Below are positions 45,145 through 56,969 of a stretch of DNA of 64,000 bases, in pieces. The translations under genes and the position numbers were made by a program. Source of the stretch: Bordetella pertussis 18323 (GTDB lineage Bacteria > Pseudomonadota > Gammaproteobacteria > Burkholderiales > Burkholderiaceae_B); contig NC_018518.1 in assembly GCF_000306945.1 (NCBI RefSeq), forward strand, positions 1-64,000, in the 5' to 3' direction. A model generated the notes under the pieces. The model ran no database searches. It was not told the origin of the DNA and worked only from the letters and a program-made list of their open reading frames with translations. How positions within the stretch are numbered: the first letter of the stretch is position 1; every line of letters begins with the position of its first letter.

Positions 45145-46588
45145 GGGGAACCTTGACGTTCTGAAGTTGGGCGCCGGCCGATGGCGCCAGACGGCGGAAC
45201 GACAGCACCGAAAGCATGCACAGCGCGCCGACCACCATGAAGCCGACCACCACGTCGCCGATGGTCAGCGAGGCGGCGCCGCGCGCCGCCATGCTGACGT
45301 TGAGCGTGACGGCCGCCACGCCGACCCCCAGGCTGATGCCGAGCTGCTGCGCCATGGCGGCGAAGCTGCTGGCGCGGCTCATGCGTTCGGGGCCGATATC
45401 GGCATAGGTTAGCGTATTTACCGCCGTGAATTGCAGCGAACGGAAGAAACCGCCGGCCAGCAGCACGGCGATCATTGCCCAGGCCGGCGTCACGGGGGTG
45501 AAGGCGGCGCAGGCGACGATGAACAGGCCGGTGAGGATGGCGTTGATCGTCAGGACGCGGCGAAACCCGTAGCGGGTGACGATGGGCGTGGCCACGAATT
45601 TCATCAGCAGCGCGCCGGCGGCGCTGGCGAAGGTGATCATGCCGGCGGCAAACGGCGACAGGCCGAAGCCGACCTGCAGCAGCATGGCCAGCAGGAAAGG
45701 CACGGCGCCCACCGCGAAGCGGCACAGGTTGTCGCCCAGCACCGAAATGGCGAAGGTCGGCGTGCGCAGCAGCGACAGGTCCAGGATGGGGTGTTCGACG
45801 CGCCGCGAATGCCATACGTACAGCACGCCGCACAGCAGGCCGGCGGCGATCAGCGCGCCCAGCTCCAGCGGCGGCAGCAGCCCGTGGCCCAGCGCCTCGA
45901 AGGCGCTGACCAGCGCCGCCAGGCAGATGCCGCTCAGCAGGAAGCCGGGCAGGTCCAGGCGCGGGGCGTTTTCCTCGCGAATCTCGCTGACGAAGCGCAG
46001 CACCAGCGCGATGCCCAATATGCCGATCGGGATGTTGATCAGGAAAATCCAGTGCCACGACATGTACGTGACCATGAAGCCGCCCACCGGCGGGCCGATC
46101 ACGGGGCCGAGCAGCGCCGGTATGGACAGGAACGACATGGCCTTGAGCAAGTCCTGCTTGGGCACGGTGCGCAGCAGGATGATGCGGCCCACCGGCACCA
46201 TCATCGCGCCGGCCATGCCCTGGACGATGCGCGCGACCACCAGCTGGCCGAGGTTCTGCGACAGCGCGCAACCCACGGAGCTGAGGGTGAACAGGGTGAT
46301 GGCGGCGATGAGGACGCGGCGCGCGCCGAAGCGGTCGGCGGCCCAGCCGCTGATGGGCACGAATACCGCCACCGCCAGCAGGTACGAGGTGATCGCCACG
46401 TTCAGGCGCACCGGCGTGGAGCCCAGCGCCGCGGCCATGGCCGGCAGGGCGGTGGCCACCACCGTGGAGTCCAGCATCTGCATGAACAGCGCGCACCCCA
46501 CGATGAAGGGAATCATGCGGGCGGCGCGGGCGGCGTCCGGGTTGGCGAGAGGAGGGGGCGCGGCGGCTGTGGCGGGGTCTGCGGACAT
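45131..46588 (-). CDS. EmrB/QacA-type drug:proton antiporter (MFS, DHA2 family)
   Basis: A 485-residue inner-membrane exporter with about 14 helices, the DHA2 arrangement. Signatures are [22 protein letters not shown] (core [12 protein letters not shown]) in helix 1, [13 protein letters not shown] in the 2-3 loop (the motif A variant) and [27 protein letters not shown] (core [10 protein letters not shown]). The substrate is unknown. The chosen start MSADPATAA is five codons inside the longest frame. No EmrA-type adaptor is adjacent. Co-transcription with glpK by overlap is likely, although the functional link is unclear. Confidence 0.9.
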   Translation of the reverse strand: MSADPATAAAPPPLANPDAARAARMIPFIVGCALFMQMLDSTVVATALPAMAAALGSTPVRLNVAITSYLLAVAVFVPISGWAADRFGARRVLIAAITLFTLSSVGCALSQNLGQLVVARIVQGMAGAMMVPVGRIILLRTVPKQDLLKAMSFLSIPALLGPVIGPPVGGFMVTYMSWHWIFLINIPIGILGIALVLRFVSEIREENAPRLDLPGFLLSGICLAALVSAFEALGHGLLPPLELGALIAAGLLCGVLYVWHSRRVEHPILDLSLLRTPTFAISVLGDNLCRFAVGAVPFLLAMLLQVGFGLSPFAAGMITFASAAGALLMKFVATPIVTRYGFRRVLTINAILTGLFIVACAAFTPVTPAWAMIAVLLAGGFFRSLQFTAVNTLTYADIGPERMSRASSFAAMAQQLGISLGVGVAAVTLNVSMAARGAASLTIGDVVVGFMVVGALCMLSVLSFRRLAPSAGAQLQNVKVPRDGK

Positions 46589-46685
46589 GTCTGGGGGACG
46601 CAAGAGGCGTCAATCGATTGTAACGCCGGCCCGGGGCCCGCCTGAAGTAAACTCCCCCTATCTGAAACCTGCTGAAGCTGTTGTC

Positions 46686-46874
46686 ATGGCCAAAAACTAC
46701 GAATCCGAGATCACCCGCTTCCTCAAGGAATACAAGACCGCGCATCCGGACACCGAGCAGCGCCAGCGCGAAGGCCGCGCCCGCCTGTGGGACAAGGCGC
46801 AGAACACCGAGCTGCTCGAAGGCTTTCGCGCCGCCCGCGTGCCGCAGAAGCCCTATGTGTATCAGGCCGACTGA
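46686..46874 (+). CDS. Small DUF3460-type protein
   Basis: A 62-residue highly charged protein with sequence MAKNYESEITRFLKEYK... and a C-terminal VPQKPYVYQAD. This pattern matches a short conserved family seen before scpA in betaproteobacteria (DUF3460). It is soluble, with no signal peptide. It lies 26 bases before scpA and is probably its first partner in the transcript. Function unknown. Confidence 0.85.
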   Translation: MAKNYESEITRFLKEYKTAHPDTEQRQREGRARLWDKAQNTELLEGFRAARVPQKPYVYQAD

Positions 46875-46900
46875 TACCCACGGGCCCGTGCGCGGCGCAT

Positions 46901-48675
<1,775 letters not shown>

Positions 48676-48694
48676 GCCGCGGCCGCGGCAGATC

Positions 48695-48710
48695 CTGTCA
48701 AATTTGACAG
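48695..48710. promoter_or_regulatory. Perfect 16-base palindrome before the LuxR-type gene
   Basis: CTGTCAAATTTGACAG is a perfect palindrome, 20 bases after the panC stop and 62 bases before the regulator start. It could be an operator for that regulator or another protein; LuxR-type sites are often similar in length. Confidence 0.55.
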
Positions 48711-48772
48711 CTTCTCGGCGCAGGCCGGGCGTGGCAGACTGCATTGCAATCGTAGTTTGCAAAGGAGGTCCC

Positions 48773-49120
48773 ATGCTTCCCACGCCTGGCAACGCCTCAT
48801 CCGCGCAGCCGGCCCTGCCTGTCGTATCCATCTGCCATCCGATCGCGCCTTCCGTTGGCGGCCGCGCCGAGGCTCGGCCGCCGGCCGCCTTGACGGCACG
48901 CGAGCGCCAGGTGGCCGCCTATCTGGCGGCAGGCAAGGCAAACAAGGTCATTGCCATCGATCTGGGTATTTCCCGGCGTACCGCCGAAGCGCATCGCGCG
49001 CGCATCTTCCGCAAGCTGGGCGTGCGCAACGCGTTCGAGCTGGCCTGCCGCATGTGTCCGCATCGGCGCGCGGCCACGTCCATGGCGGGGCAGGGGGCGA
49101 CCCCGGCCGGCGAGTCTTGA
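48773..49120 (+). CDS. Single-domain LuxR-type transcriptional regulator
   Basis: A 115-residue DNA-binding protein. The only recognisable domain is the LuxR/FixJ helix-turn-helix: LTAREREVAAYLA-like LTARERQVAAYLAAGKANKVI (core LTARERQVAAYLA, about 42-54), then IDLGISRRTAEAHRARIFRKLG. There is no receiver or ligand domain; the first 38 residues are low-complexity. An almost perfect ribosome-binding site, AAAGGAGGT, lies 3 bases before the ATG, which suggests efficient translation. It faces the NlpE-like lipoprotein gene. Confidence 0.88.
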   Translation: MLPTPGNASSAQPALPVVSICHPIAPSVGGRAEARPPAALTARERQVAAYLAAGKANKVIAIDLGISRRTAEAHRARIFRKLGVRNAFELACRMCPHRRAATSMAGQGATPAGES

Positions 49121-49146
49121 GTCCTCGGGTTTCGGTGCCTCTGCGT

Positions 49147-49186
49147 CGCGGGCGGGCGGCCTGCACGCATGGCAGGCCTGCCCGCG
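49147..49186. terminator. Stem-loop between converging LuxR-type and lipoprotein genes
   Basis: An outer stem CGCGGGC/GCCCGCG and an inner stem GGCCTGC/GCAGGCC with a small internal loop form a long hairpin between two converging genes. There is no U-run, so it is only a probable terminator or transcript-end barrier. Confidence 0.5.
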
Positions 49187-49202
49187 GCGCGTCAGCGCCG
49201 CA

Positions 49203-49946
49203 TCAGGGGCACTTGGGCGCGGCCTGCTTGTCGAGCTCGGCGATGGCGTCCAGATCGGGCTGGCGGGTGAGGTTGTAGTTCAGGTTGGGGGTACGGCCGC
49301 CCACCGAACGTACGCGCAGCACGTTGTTGGCGGTCATGACCAGCTCGGCGCGCATGTTGCCGCTGCCGTCGAGCAGCAGCACGCGGGGCGGGCGTTCCTG
49401 GGTGGCGTCCCAGCAGCCTTGCTCGGCCACGGGGGCGCTGGCCTGGGGTTGCTTGTCCAGGTAGTTGGTGCGGCTGCGCCAGCGGCCGTTGGGCGCCAGG
49501 GTCAGCGTGACGCGCTGGGCTTCGCAAGCCAGGCCGGCGGCAAAGCACGGGAAAGTGCCCTGGTAGGTTTGCGCCTGCGGGATGATGGCTTGCGCGCCGG
49601 GGCTGGCCGTCTCGGGCTGCGGCTGCGGGGCTGCCTGGCCTTCGGGCACGGCCGTGCCGTCCTCGGTGGATTGCTGGCCGGCCTGGGCCTGGGCGTTCTG
49701 CTGGCGCGCGGGCTGGTTGGGCTTGAGCTCGATCTGCAGTTGCGACGGCGCGTGCACCACCGTACGGTAGCCGGCCGCCTGGCCCTGGTATTGGGCGTCG
49801 GTGATGGTGCTGGCGCCGGGCGGGTCGTAATAGCCGGCGCTGCGCTGTTGCGCGCAGCCGGCCAGGGCCAGGGTGCCTGCCAGTACGATTCCGGTCGCAA
49901 AACGGGTATTGAGACGAAGCGCGGGCGTATCGAGTGGGGCAGACAT
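49203..49946 (-). CDS. Lipoprotein with NlpE-like domain
   Basis: A 247-residue exported lipoprotein. The signal ends in the lipobox LALAGC (about 25-30). A Gln/Pro/Ala-rich linker (about 75-125) follows. The C-terminal domain has YQGTFPCFAAGLACEAQRVTLTL (core GTFPCFAAG), GRWRSRTNYLDK and RPPRVLLLDGSGNMRAEL (core), which resembles the NlpE N-terminal fold; this is moderate support. NlpE in E. coli senses surface and copper stress through Cpx, but no such partner is visible here. The start at 49946 is preferred to 49991. Confidence 0.7.
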   Translation of the reverse strand: MSAPLDTPALRLNTRFATGIVLAGTLALAGCAQQRSAGYYDPPGASTITDAQYQGQAAGYRTVVHAPSQLQIELKPNQPARQQNAQAQAGQQSTEDGTAVPEGQAAPQPQPETASPGAQAIIPQAQTYQGTFPCFAAGLACEAQRVTLTLAPNGRWRSRTNYLDKQPQASAPVAEQGCWDATQERPPRVLLLDGSGNMRAELVMTANNVLRVRSVGGRTPNLNYNLTRQPDLDAIAELDKQAAPKCP

Positions 49947-50186
49947 GGCAGCGTGTCCGGTTGGTTGTTCTGTAACTGCGATTCTACGCACTTATGAGAA
50001 GATCCGATACATTGTCGCGGCTTTGCGTGCGCAAGTGCGGCGTTTGTGCAAATCGGGGCGCGCCGCAATAATGCCGCCTGCGGCATCGCGCTGCCGCCCG
50101 GCCCTGGCGGACCTTCCGGTCCGGTACGCGCCGGGTGTCCGGCGCTTCCTCTTCTTGTCCTCCCTTTCCGTGTACCTCCTGGCGCC

Positions 50187-51026
50187 ATGTGGCATGTCTT
50201 CCCGCTCGATCCGGCGTTGAATGTGGTGCTGGCCGCCCTGCTGGGGCTCGTGGCCGGCAGCTGGCTCAGCGTGGTGGCGCATCGGCTGCCGCGCATGATG
50301 GAGCGCGAATGGCGCACGGCCATGCGCGAGGAGGACGGCGGCGCCGAGTCGGGCTATGGCCTGTGGCGGCCGGCCTGGCATTGCCCGTCGTGCCAGGCCG
50401 CCTTGCGTGGCTGGCGCGCCGTTCCGCTGGCCGGCTGGTTGCTGCAGCGCGGCCGCTGCGGGCATTGCGGGCAGCCCATCGGGTTGCGCTACCCCATGCT
50501 CGAGCTGGCCGCGGCCGTGCTGTTTGCCGCCTGCGCCTGGCGCTTCGGGCCCACGCCGATGGCGCTGGCCGCCATGGGCCTGACCGGCGCGCTGCTGGCG
50601 CTGGCCTGGATCGATCTCGAACACAGCCTGCTGCCCGACGCGGTGACCCTGCCGCTGATCTGGGCCGGCCTGCTGGTCAACCTGGACGGCGCGCTGGCGC
50701 CGCTGCCGCTGGCCGTGCTGGGCGCGGTCGCGGGCTATCTGTTCCTGTGGGTGATCTTTCATTTCTTCCGCCTGCTGACCGGGCGCGACGGCATGGGTCA
50801 TGGCGACTTCAAGCTGATGGCGGCGCTGGGCGCCTGGCTGGGGCTGGGGGCATTGCCGTGGTTGCTGCTGGGGGCCTCGCTGGCGGGCGTGCTGGTGGGC
50901 TGGAGCCTGCGGCTGGCCGGACGGGTCGGCAGGGGGCAGCCGCTGCCTTTCGGTCCTTACCTGGCGCTCGGCGGTATCCTGATGCTGCTGGCGGCGGGCC
51001 GGCCCGCCTGGCTGCAGTTCTATTGA
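50187..51026 (+). CDS. pilD: Type IV prepilin leader peptidase/N-methyltransferase
   Basis: PilD cuts the prepilin leader and N-methylates the new end. The 279-residue protein has the four-cysteine zinc site CPSC...CGHC (about 66-94), the peptidase aspartate in WIDLEHSLLPDAVTLP and the GxGD-type motif GHGDFKLMAALGAWLG (about 208-223). About eight helices follow the usual layout. The ATG at 50187 gives MWHVFPLDPAL. No pilB, pilC or pilin gene lies beside it. The next gene, coaE, begins 8 bases after the stop. Confidence 0.94.
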   Translation: MWHVFPLDPALNVVLAALLGLVAGSWLSVVAHRLPRMMEREWRTAMREEDGGAESGYGLWRPAWHCPSCQAALRGWRAVPLAGWLLQRGRCGHCGQPIGLRYPMLELAAAVLFAACAWRFGPTPMALAAMGLTGALLALAWIDLEHSLLPDAVTLPLIWAGLLVNLDGALAPLPLAVLGAVAGYLFLWVIFHFFRLLTGRDGMGHGDFKLMAALGAWLGLGALPWLLLGASLAGVLVGWSLRLAGRVGRGQPLPFGPYLALGGILMLLAAGRPAWLQFY

Positions 51027-51034
51027 GGATGGGC

Positions 51035-51679
51035 ATGTACAAGATCGGATTGACCGGCGGCATCGGTTCGGGCAAGTCCCGGGTGGCCGACATGCTGGCC
51101 GAATGGGGCGCCAGCGTCATCGATGCCGACGAGATTTCGCATGCGCTGACCGCGCCCGGCGGCGCGGCCATGCCGGCCATCGCGCGCGAATTCGGCCCGC
51201 AGGCGGTGGCCGCCGACGGCGCGCTGGATCGCGCCTGGATGCGCGACCTGGTGTTTCGCGAACCCACGGCGCGCGGCCGCCTCGAAGCCCTGCTGCACCC
51301 GCTGATCGGCCTGCACACCGAGCAGGCCGCCGCACAGGCGCGCGGCCTGTACCTGGTTTTCGTCGTGCCCTTGCTGGTCGAATCCGGCCGCTGGCGCGGC
51401 CGGGTCGACCGCATCTGCGTGGTCGATTGCGACCCGGCCACGCAGATCGCCCGGGTGCAGAAACGCAGTGGGCTGACGGAGCCGGCCATCAGGCGTATCA
51501 TGGCGGCACAGGCTGCGCGGGCAACCCGGCTGGAGGCCGCGGACGACGTCATCGTCAACGATGGCGCCACCTCGCCCGATACCTTGCGCGCGCGGGCAAG
51601 AACTCTGCACGACCGCTGGCTCGCGCTGGCGGGCGCGGCCAGCCAGCCAGGCGGCAAGGCGGCCGGTACCCCTGAATAA
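51035..51679 (+). CDS. coaE: Dephospho-CoA kinase
   Basis: This enzyme performs the last step of coenzyme A synthesis. The 214-residue protein has the P-loop GLTGGIGSGKS (about 5-15), IDADEISHALTAPGG (about 32-46), and the lid region QIARVQKRSGLTEPAIRRIM. GAGG lies 6 bases before the ATG at 51035; another ATG two codons upstream is less well spaced. It belongs to the pilD-coaE-zapD cluster widespread in proteobacteria. Confidence 0.96.
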   Translation: MYKIGLTGGIGSGKSRVADMLAEWGASVIDADEISHALTAPGGAAMPAIAREFGPQAVAADGALDRAWMRDLVFREPTARGRLEALLHPLIGLHTEQAAAQARGLYLVFVVPLLVESGRWRGRVDRICVVDCDPATQIARVQKRSGLTEPAIRRIMAAQAARATRLEAADDVIVNDGATSPDTLRARARTLHDRWLALAGAASQPGGKAAGTPE

Positions 51680-51711
51680 CCCCGGCCCGCGGGCCGATCA
51701 CCGACGGGCCT

Positions 51712-52473
51712 GTGGCAAGCGTGATTCTGTACGAATACCCTTTCAACGAACGTATCCGGGCCTATCTGCGTCTGGAGTACCTGTTCGACAGGTTGTTCTT
51801 TTTCGCGCGCGAGGGCGACGCCCGGCTGCACCAGATCGCGGTTTCCTCCCTGTTCGATCTGCTCGATGCCAGCGAGCGCACCGACATCAAGGGCGCGGTG
51901 CTGCAGGACCTGGAGCGCCAGCGCATGGCCCTGGTGGGGCTGCGCGACCATCCCGGCGTGGCCCAGGATGCGCTGGAGGCCATGCTGCGCGACATGGAGC
52001 GCGTGGTGGCGGCGCTGGCGGCGCAGGGCAAGACCGGCCAGGCATTGCGCGAGAACGAATGGCTGGTCAGCCTGCGCGGCAGGCTGGCGGTGCCGGGCGG
52101 CGCCACGCAGGTGGACATGCCGTCCTATCATGCCTGGCAGAACAAGCCCGAGTCGGTGCGCTGCGCCGACCTGCAAAGCTGGCTGGCCCCCTTGCTGCCC
52201 CTGCATGAAGGCCTGTCCATGGCGTTGCGGCTGCTGCGCGAATCCGGGCGGCGCGCCGATATCGCGGCCGAGCAGGGCGGCTACCAGCAGATGCTGGCCG
52301 GCAAGATCTACCATTTGCTGCGCGTCTGGGTCGATCCCAGCCTCGGCGTCTTTCCCGAGATCAGCGCCAACAAGTACATGGTCTGGATACGCTTCTCGAC
52401 CCAGGACGGCGAGGTCAAGCCGCAGCAGGTGTCGCGCGACGTGGCGTTCCAGATGTCGCTCTGCAGCTCCTGA
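51712..52473 (+). CDS. zapD: Cell division protein ZapD
   Basis: ZapD binds FtsZ and bundles its protofilaments. The 253-residue protein has the family N-terminus ILYEYPFNERIRAYLRLEYLFDR (core EYPFNERIRAYLRLE) and the ending NKYMVWIRFSTQDG. The start is GTG at 51712 or GTG three codons later (51721); neither has a strong ribosome-binding site. The usual small neighbour YacG was not found before the efflux genes. Confidence 0.93.
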   Translation: MASVILYEYPFNERIRAYLRLEYLFDRLFFFAREGDARLHQIAVSSLFDLLDASERTDIKGAVLQDLERQRMALVGLRDHPGVAQDALEAMLRDMERVVAALAAQGKTGQALRENEWLVSLRGRLAVPGGATQVDMPSYHAWQNKPESVRCADLQSWLAPLLPLHEGLSMALRLLRESGRRADIAAEQGGYQQMLAGKIYHLLRVWVDPSLGVFPEISANKYMVWIRFSTQDGEVKPQQVSRDVAFQMSLCSS

Positions 52474-52588
52474 CGGCGCGCCGGCGCCGGCCGGCATCGC
52501 CCGCGTTGCCCCTGTCCGGGCCGAACGACCCGTGATCGCGGGCGTGTGGGGGCCGAATCCTGTTGCGGTCTATTTCAGCAGCGCCCGG

Positions 52589-52603
52589 CAAACTGCCAGT
52601 TTG
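52589..52603. promoter_or_regulatory. Inverted repeat upstream of the efflux operon
   Basis: CAAACTG-C-CAGTTTG is a perfect 15-base inverted repeat, 50 bases before the adaptor start. It is a candidate operator for an efflux repressor; no regulator gene is adjacent. Confidence 0.5.
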
Positions 52604-52653
52604 GGCCGGTCTGGTGGAAAATAGCGGCTCCTTGCCGTCTTGCCGGATACCTC

Positions 52654-53904
52654 ATGCCTGAAAGCCGTTCCGTTGCGCCGCCTGCCCGCCAGGGGCGCCG
52701 CCGCCTGATCGCAGCCGCGATCGCCGTCCTGGCCGTCCTGGCCCTGGCCTGGTGGCTGTGGCCGAAGGACACGGGCGGGCAGCAGGGCCGGCCCGGCGGC
52801 CGCGGCGCCATGCGCGGCGGCCCGGCCTCGATGATGAACATGGCGGTGCCGGTGCGCGTGGGCGAGGCCCGCACCCAGGATATCCAGATCGTCCTGCGGG
52901 CGCTGGGCACGGCGACCGCCTACAACACCGTGACGGTGCGCAGCCGCGTCGATGGCGAACTGGTCAAGGTGGCGTTCCAGGAAGGCCAGCACGTCAAGGC
53001 CGGCGATCTGCTGGCGCAGGTCGACCCGCGGCCCTTCGAGGTGGCGCTGGCGCAGGCGCAGGGCCAGCAGCAGCAGAACCTGGCGCAACTGGAAAACGCG
53101 CGCCGCGACTTGCAGCGCTACCAGACGCTCTACAAGCAGGATTCGATCGCCCGCCAGCAGCTCGACACGCAGGCGGCGCTGGTGCGCCAGTACGAGGGCA
53201 CCATCAAGAGCGACCGGGCGGCCGTGGACAGCGCCCGGCTGCAACTGGATTTCTCGCGCATCACCGCGCCCATCGCTGGCCGGCTCGGCCTGCGCCAGGT
53301 GGACCAGGGCAACCTGATTTCCAGCGGCGACGCCAATGGCCTGGTGGTGATCACCCAGACCCAGCCCATCGCGGTGGTGTTCACGCTGCCCGAAACCCAG
53401 CTGCCCGAGGTGCTGGCGCAGTTGCGCGCCGGGCGGCAGCTGCCGGTGGAAGCCTATGACCGCGCCGACACGCGCCGCATCGCCAGCGGCCAGCTCGAGA
53501 CCGTCGACAACCAGATCGACGTGGCCACCGGCACGGTCAAGCTGAAGGCGCGTTTCGACAACGCCGAGGAGGCGCTGTTTCCCAACCAGTTCGTCAACGT
53601 GCGCCTGTATGTCGAGACGCGCAGCGGCATGACCGCGATACCCAACGCGGCGGTGCAGCAGGGTTCGGCCGGCGCCTTCGTGTTCCTGGCCCAGCCCGAT
53701 GACACGGTGTCGGTGCGGCAGGTCAAGCTGGGCGCCATCAACGGCGACTGGGTGGCGGTCAACGAGGGCCTGCAGCCCGGCGACAAGGTCGTGGTCGAAG
53801 GCATGGACCGGCTGCGCGCCGGCGCCAGGATAGAGATCGTGACCGGCACCACGCCGGAAGCGGCCGCGCCGGTCAATACCGGGGCGCCCAGGCGGACGCC
53901 GTGA
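52654..53904 (+). CDS. RND efflux periplasmic adaptor (MdtA-like)
   Basis: The membrane-fusion protein of the pump. The 416-residue protein has an N-terminal membrane anchor (about 15-33). Lipoyl-domain halves follow: [31 protein letters not shown] (core [19 protein letters not shown], about 98-116) and [22 protein letters not shown] (core). Between them is a coiled-coil hairpin (about 130-200), and the beta-barrel part ends [10 protein letters not shown]. The ATG at 52654 is chosen over the upstream frame. It overlaps the first pump gene by 4 bp (GTGA), the first of three such overlaps. Confidence 0.93.
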   Translation: MPESRSVAPPARQGRRRLIAAAIAVLAVLALAWWLWPKDTGGQQGRPGGRGAMRGGPASMMNMAVPVRVGEARTQDIQIVLRALGTATAYNTVTVRSRVDGELVKVAFQEGQHVKAGDLLAQVDPRPFEVALAQAQGQQQQNLAQLENARRDLQRYQTLYKQDSIARQQLDTQAALVRQYEGTIKSDRAAVDSARLQLDFSRITAPIAGRLGLRQVDQGNLISSGDANGLVVITQTQPIAVVFTLPETQLPEVLAQLRAGRQLPVEAYDRADTRRIASGQLETVDNQIDVATGTVKLKARFDNAEEALFPNQFVNVRLYVETRSGMTAIPNAAVQQGSAGAFVFLAQPDDTVSVRQVKLGAINGDWVAVNEGLQPGDKVVVEGMDRLRAGARIEIVTGTTPEAAAPVNTGAPRRTP

Positions 53905-56900
53905 GCCCGTCGCGCCTGTTCATCCTGCGGCCGGTCGCCACCACCTTGTCGATGGTGGCGATCCTGATCGCCGGCCTGATCGCCTATCGGCTGCTGCCCG
54001 TGTCGGCGCTGCCCGAAGTCGACTATCCGACCATCCAGGTGGTCACGCTGTATCCCGGCGCCAGCCCCGATGTGATGACCTCGCTGGTGACCTCGCCGCT
54101 GGAGCGCCAGTTCGGCCAGATGCCGGGCCTGAACCAGATGTCGTCCACCAGCTCCGGCGGCGCGTCGGTCATCACGCTGCAGTTCAGCCTCGACCTGTCG
54201 CTGGACGTGGCCGAGCAGCAGGTGCAGGCGGCCATCAACGCGGCCTCCAACCTGCTGCCCAACGATCTGCCGGTGCCGCCCACCTACAACAAGGTCAACC
54301 CGGCCGACGCGGCCGTGCTGACCCTGGCGGTGACCTCGCCCACCATGCCGCTGCCGCAGGTGCGCGACCTGGTCGATACGCGCATGGCCCAGCGGCTGTC
54401 GCAGATTCCCGGCGTGGGCCTGGTCAGCGTGGCGGGCGGGCAGCGCCCGGCGGTGCGGGTACAGGTCAATCCGCAGGCCCTGGCCTCGGCCGGCCTGAGC
54501 CTGGCGGACCTGCGCACGGCGGTGGTCGGCGCCAACGTCAATCAGCCCAAGGGCAACCTGGACGGGCCGATCCGCTCCACCACCATCAACGCCAACGACC
54601 AGCTGAAGTCGCCCACCGACTACAACGACCTGATCATCGCCTACCGCAACGACGCGCCGCTGCGCCTGTCCGACGTGGCGCGCGCGGTGCAGGGCGCCGA
54701 GGACATCCGCCAGGCGGCCTGGGTGGGCGACAAGCCCGCCATCCTGCTGAACGTGCAGCGCCAGCCCGGCGCCAACGTGATCGACGTGGTGGACTGCATC
54801 CATGCCTTGCTGCCGCAGCTGCGCGCCGCGATGCCGGCCACGCTGGACCTGGTGGTGGTGGCCGACCGCACCCAGACCATCCGCGACTCGGTGGCCGACG
54901 TGCAGTTCGAGATGCTGCTGGCGGTGGGGCTGGTGGTGCTGGTCACGTTCCTGTTCCTGCGCAGCCTCACGGCTACCGTGATCCCCAGCGTGGTGGTGCC
55001 GCTGTCGCTGATCGGCACGTTCGGCATCATGTACCTGGCCGGCTTCAGCATCAACAACCTGACCCTGATGGCGCTGACCATCGCGACCGGCTTCGTGGTC
55101 GACGACGCCATCGTCATGATCGAGAACATCGCGCGCCACCTGGAAGAGGGCGAGACGCCCCTGCAGGCGGCGCTCAAGGGCGCCGCGCAGATCGGCTTCA
55201 CGCTGATTTCGCTGACCTTCTCGCTGATCGCCGTGCTGATTCCGCTGCTGTTCATGACCGAGGTGGTGGGGCGGCTGTTCCGCGAGTTCGCGGTGACGCT
55301 GGCCGTGGCGATCCTGATCTCGCTGGTGGTGTCGCTGACGCTTACGCCGATGATGTGCGCGCGCCTGCTGCGGCCCGAGTCCGAGCAGCGCCATGGGCGC
55401 TTTCACCAGGCCACCGGCGCGCTGATCGACCGCGTGATCGCCGGCTACGACCGCATGCTGCTGGTGGCGCTGGGCACCTTCGCGCTGACGGTGCTGCTGT
55501 ACATCGTCGTGCCCAAGGGCTTCTTTCCGCAGCAGGACAGCGGGCTGATCCAGGCCATCACGCAGGCGCCGCAGACCATCTCGTTCGCCGCCATGTCGCA
55601 GCGCCAGCAGGAGGCCGCGCGCATCATCGTGCAGGATCCCGACGTGGCCGCCGTGTCCTCGTTCATCGGCGTCGACGGCAGCAACCCCACGCTGAACAAC
55701 GGCCGCATGCAGATCGCCCTCAAGCCGCAGAGCGAGCGCAGCGGCGATCTCAAGACCGTGATGGCGCGCCTGCAGGACGCGCTGCATGGCGGGACCGACC
55801 TGGGCCTGACGGTGTACATGCAGCCGGTGCAGGACCTGACCATCGAGGACCGCGTCAGCCGCACGCAATACCAGATGACGCTGTCCAACCCCGACCTGGC
55901 CGTGCTCAGCGAGTGGGCGCCCAGGCTGGTCGAGCGGCTGCGCCAGGTGCCGCAGCTTGCCGACGTCACCTACGACCTGCAGGACCAGGGCCTGCAGACC
56001 TGGGTCGAGATCGATCGCGACGCCGCCTCGCGGCTGGGGATCACCGCCGCGGTGATCGACGAGGCGCTTTATGACGCATTCGGCCAGCGGCTGATTTCCA
56101 CCGTCTTCACGCAGTCCAACCAGTACCGGGTGGTGCTGGAGGTGCTGCCGCAGTTCCGCCAGTCGCCCCAGTCGCTGGACCATATCCATGTGCCGACGGC
56201 TTCCGGCGCGCAGGTGCCGCTGTCGTCGGTCGCGCGCATTTCCGAGGGGCGCACGGTGCTGGCGGTCAACCGGCTCGACCAGTTCCCCATGACCACGGTG
56301 TCGTTCAACCTGGCGCCCGGGGCCTCGCTGTCGGGCGCGGTCGAGGCGATTTCGGCCGTGCAGGCCGAAATCGGGCTGCCGCTGGCGATCGACACGCGCT
56401 TCCAGGGGGCGGCGCTGGCGTTCCAGAATTCGCTCGACAGCACGCTGTGGCTGATCCTGGCCGCGGTGGTCACCATGTACATCGTGCTGGGCATCCTGTA
56501 TGAAAGCTACATCCACCCGATCACGATCCTGTCCACCCTGCCTTCGGCCGGGGTGGGGGCGCTGCTGGCCCTGCTGATCAGCGGCACCGACCTGGACATG
56601 ATAGGCATCATCGGCATCATCCTGCTGATCGGCATCGTCAAGAAGAACGCCATCATGATGATCGACTTCGCCCTGGAGGCCGAGCGCAAGCGCGGGCTGG
56701 CGCCGCGCGAAGCCATCCACGAGGCGGCGCTGCTGCGCTTTCGGCCCATCCTGATGACGACGCTGGCGGCCCTGTTCGGCGCGCTGCCGCTGATGCTCTC
56801 GACCGGCACCGGGGCCGAGCTGCGCCAGCCCCTGGGGCTGGTGATGGTGGGCGGGCTGCTCGTCAGCCAGGTGCTGACGCTGTTCACCACGCCGGTGATC

Positions 56901-56969
56901 TACCTCATGTTTGACCGGCTGGCGCGCCGTCGCGGCGGCGCCGGCGCGGCCGCGCGGCAGGCGCCATGA
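53901..56969 (+). CDS. RND efflux pump inner-membrane subunit 1 (MdtB-like)
   Basis: A 1022-residue proton-driven pump with GTG start. The layout is the typical doubled one: a first helix (about 10-30), a periplasmic loop, six helices, a second loop and six helices. The proton-relay segment is [18 protein letters not shown] (aspartates near 403). [17 protein letters not shown] and [23 protein letters not shown] (core) are family blocks. It differs clearly from the following pump, which fits a heteromeric MdtBC-type complex. Overlaps join it to both neighbours. Confidence 0.94.
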   Translation: MSPSRLFILRPVATTLSMVAILIAGLIAYRLLPVSALPEVDYPTIQVVTLYPGASPDVMTSLVTSPLERQFGQMPGLNQMSSTSSGGASVITLQFSLDLSLDVAEQQVQAAINAASNLLPNDLPVPPTYNKVNPADAAVLTLAVTSPTMPLPQVRDLVDTRMAQRLSQIPGVGLVSVAGGQRPAVRVQVNPQALASAGLSLADLRTAVVGANVNQPKGNLDGPIRSTTINANDQLKSPTDYNDLIIAYRNDAPLRLSDVARAVQGAEDIRQAAWVGDKPAILLNVQRQPGANVIDVVDCIHALLPQLRAAMPATLDLVVVADRTQTIRDSVADVQFEMLLAVGLVVLVTFLFLRSLTATVIPSVVVPLSLIGTFGIMYLAGFSINNLTLMALTIATGFVVDDAIVMIENIARHLEEGETPLQAALKGAAQIGFTLISLTFSLIAVLIPLLFMTEVVGRLFREFAVTLAVAILISLVVSLTLTPMMCARLLRPESEQRHGRFHQATGALIDRVIAGYDRMLLVALGTFALTVLLYIVVPKGFFPQQDSGLIQAITQAPQTISFAAMSQRQQEAARIIVQDPDVAAVSSFIGVDGSNPTLNNGRMQIALKPQSERSGDLKTVMARLQDALHGGTDLGLTVYMQPVQDLTIEDRVSRTQYQMTLSNPDLAVLSEWAPRLVERLRQVPQLADVTYDLQDQGLQTWVEIDRDAASRLGITAAVIDEALYDAFGQRLISTVFTQSNQYRVVLEVLPQFRQSPQSLDHIHVPTASGAQVPLSSVARISEGRTVLAVNRLDQFPMTTVSFNLAPGASLSGAVEAISAVQAEIGLPLAIDTRFQGAALAFQNSLDSTLWLILAAVVTMYIVLGILYESYIHPITILSTLPSAGVGALLALLISGTDLDMIGIIGIILLIGIVKKNAIMMIDFALEAERKRGLAPREAIHEAALLRFRPILMTTLAALFGALPLMLSTGTGAELRQPLGLVMVGGLLVSQVLTLFTTPVIYLMFDRLARRRGGAGAAARQAP

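Noticed and set aside
49873-50220. Extra plus-strand ORF before pilD
   Set aside because: It overlaps the lipoprotein gene and the pilD start, has no ribosome-binding site and no recognisable family.
52474-52653. yacG (small zinc protein) expected after zapD
   Set aside because: No frame in this interval has the CxxC and CSxRC pattern of YacG.
53454-56720. A 1088-codon minus-strand frame opposite the first pump gene
   Set aside because: Rich in His, Arg, Gln and Asp with no domain features; mirror of the RND gene.
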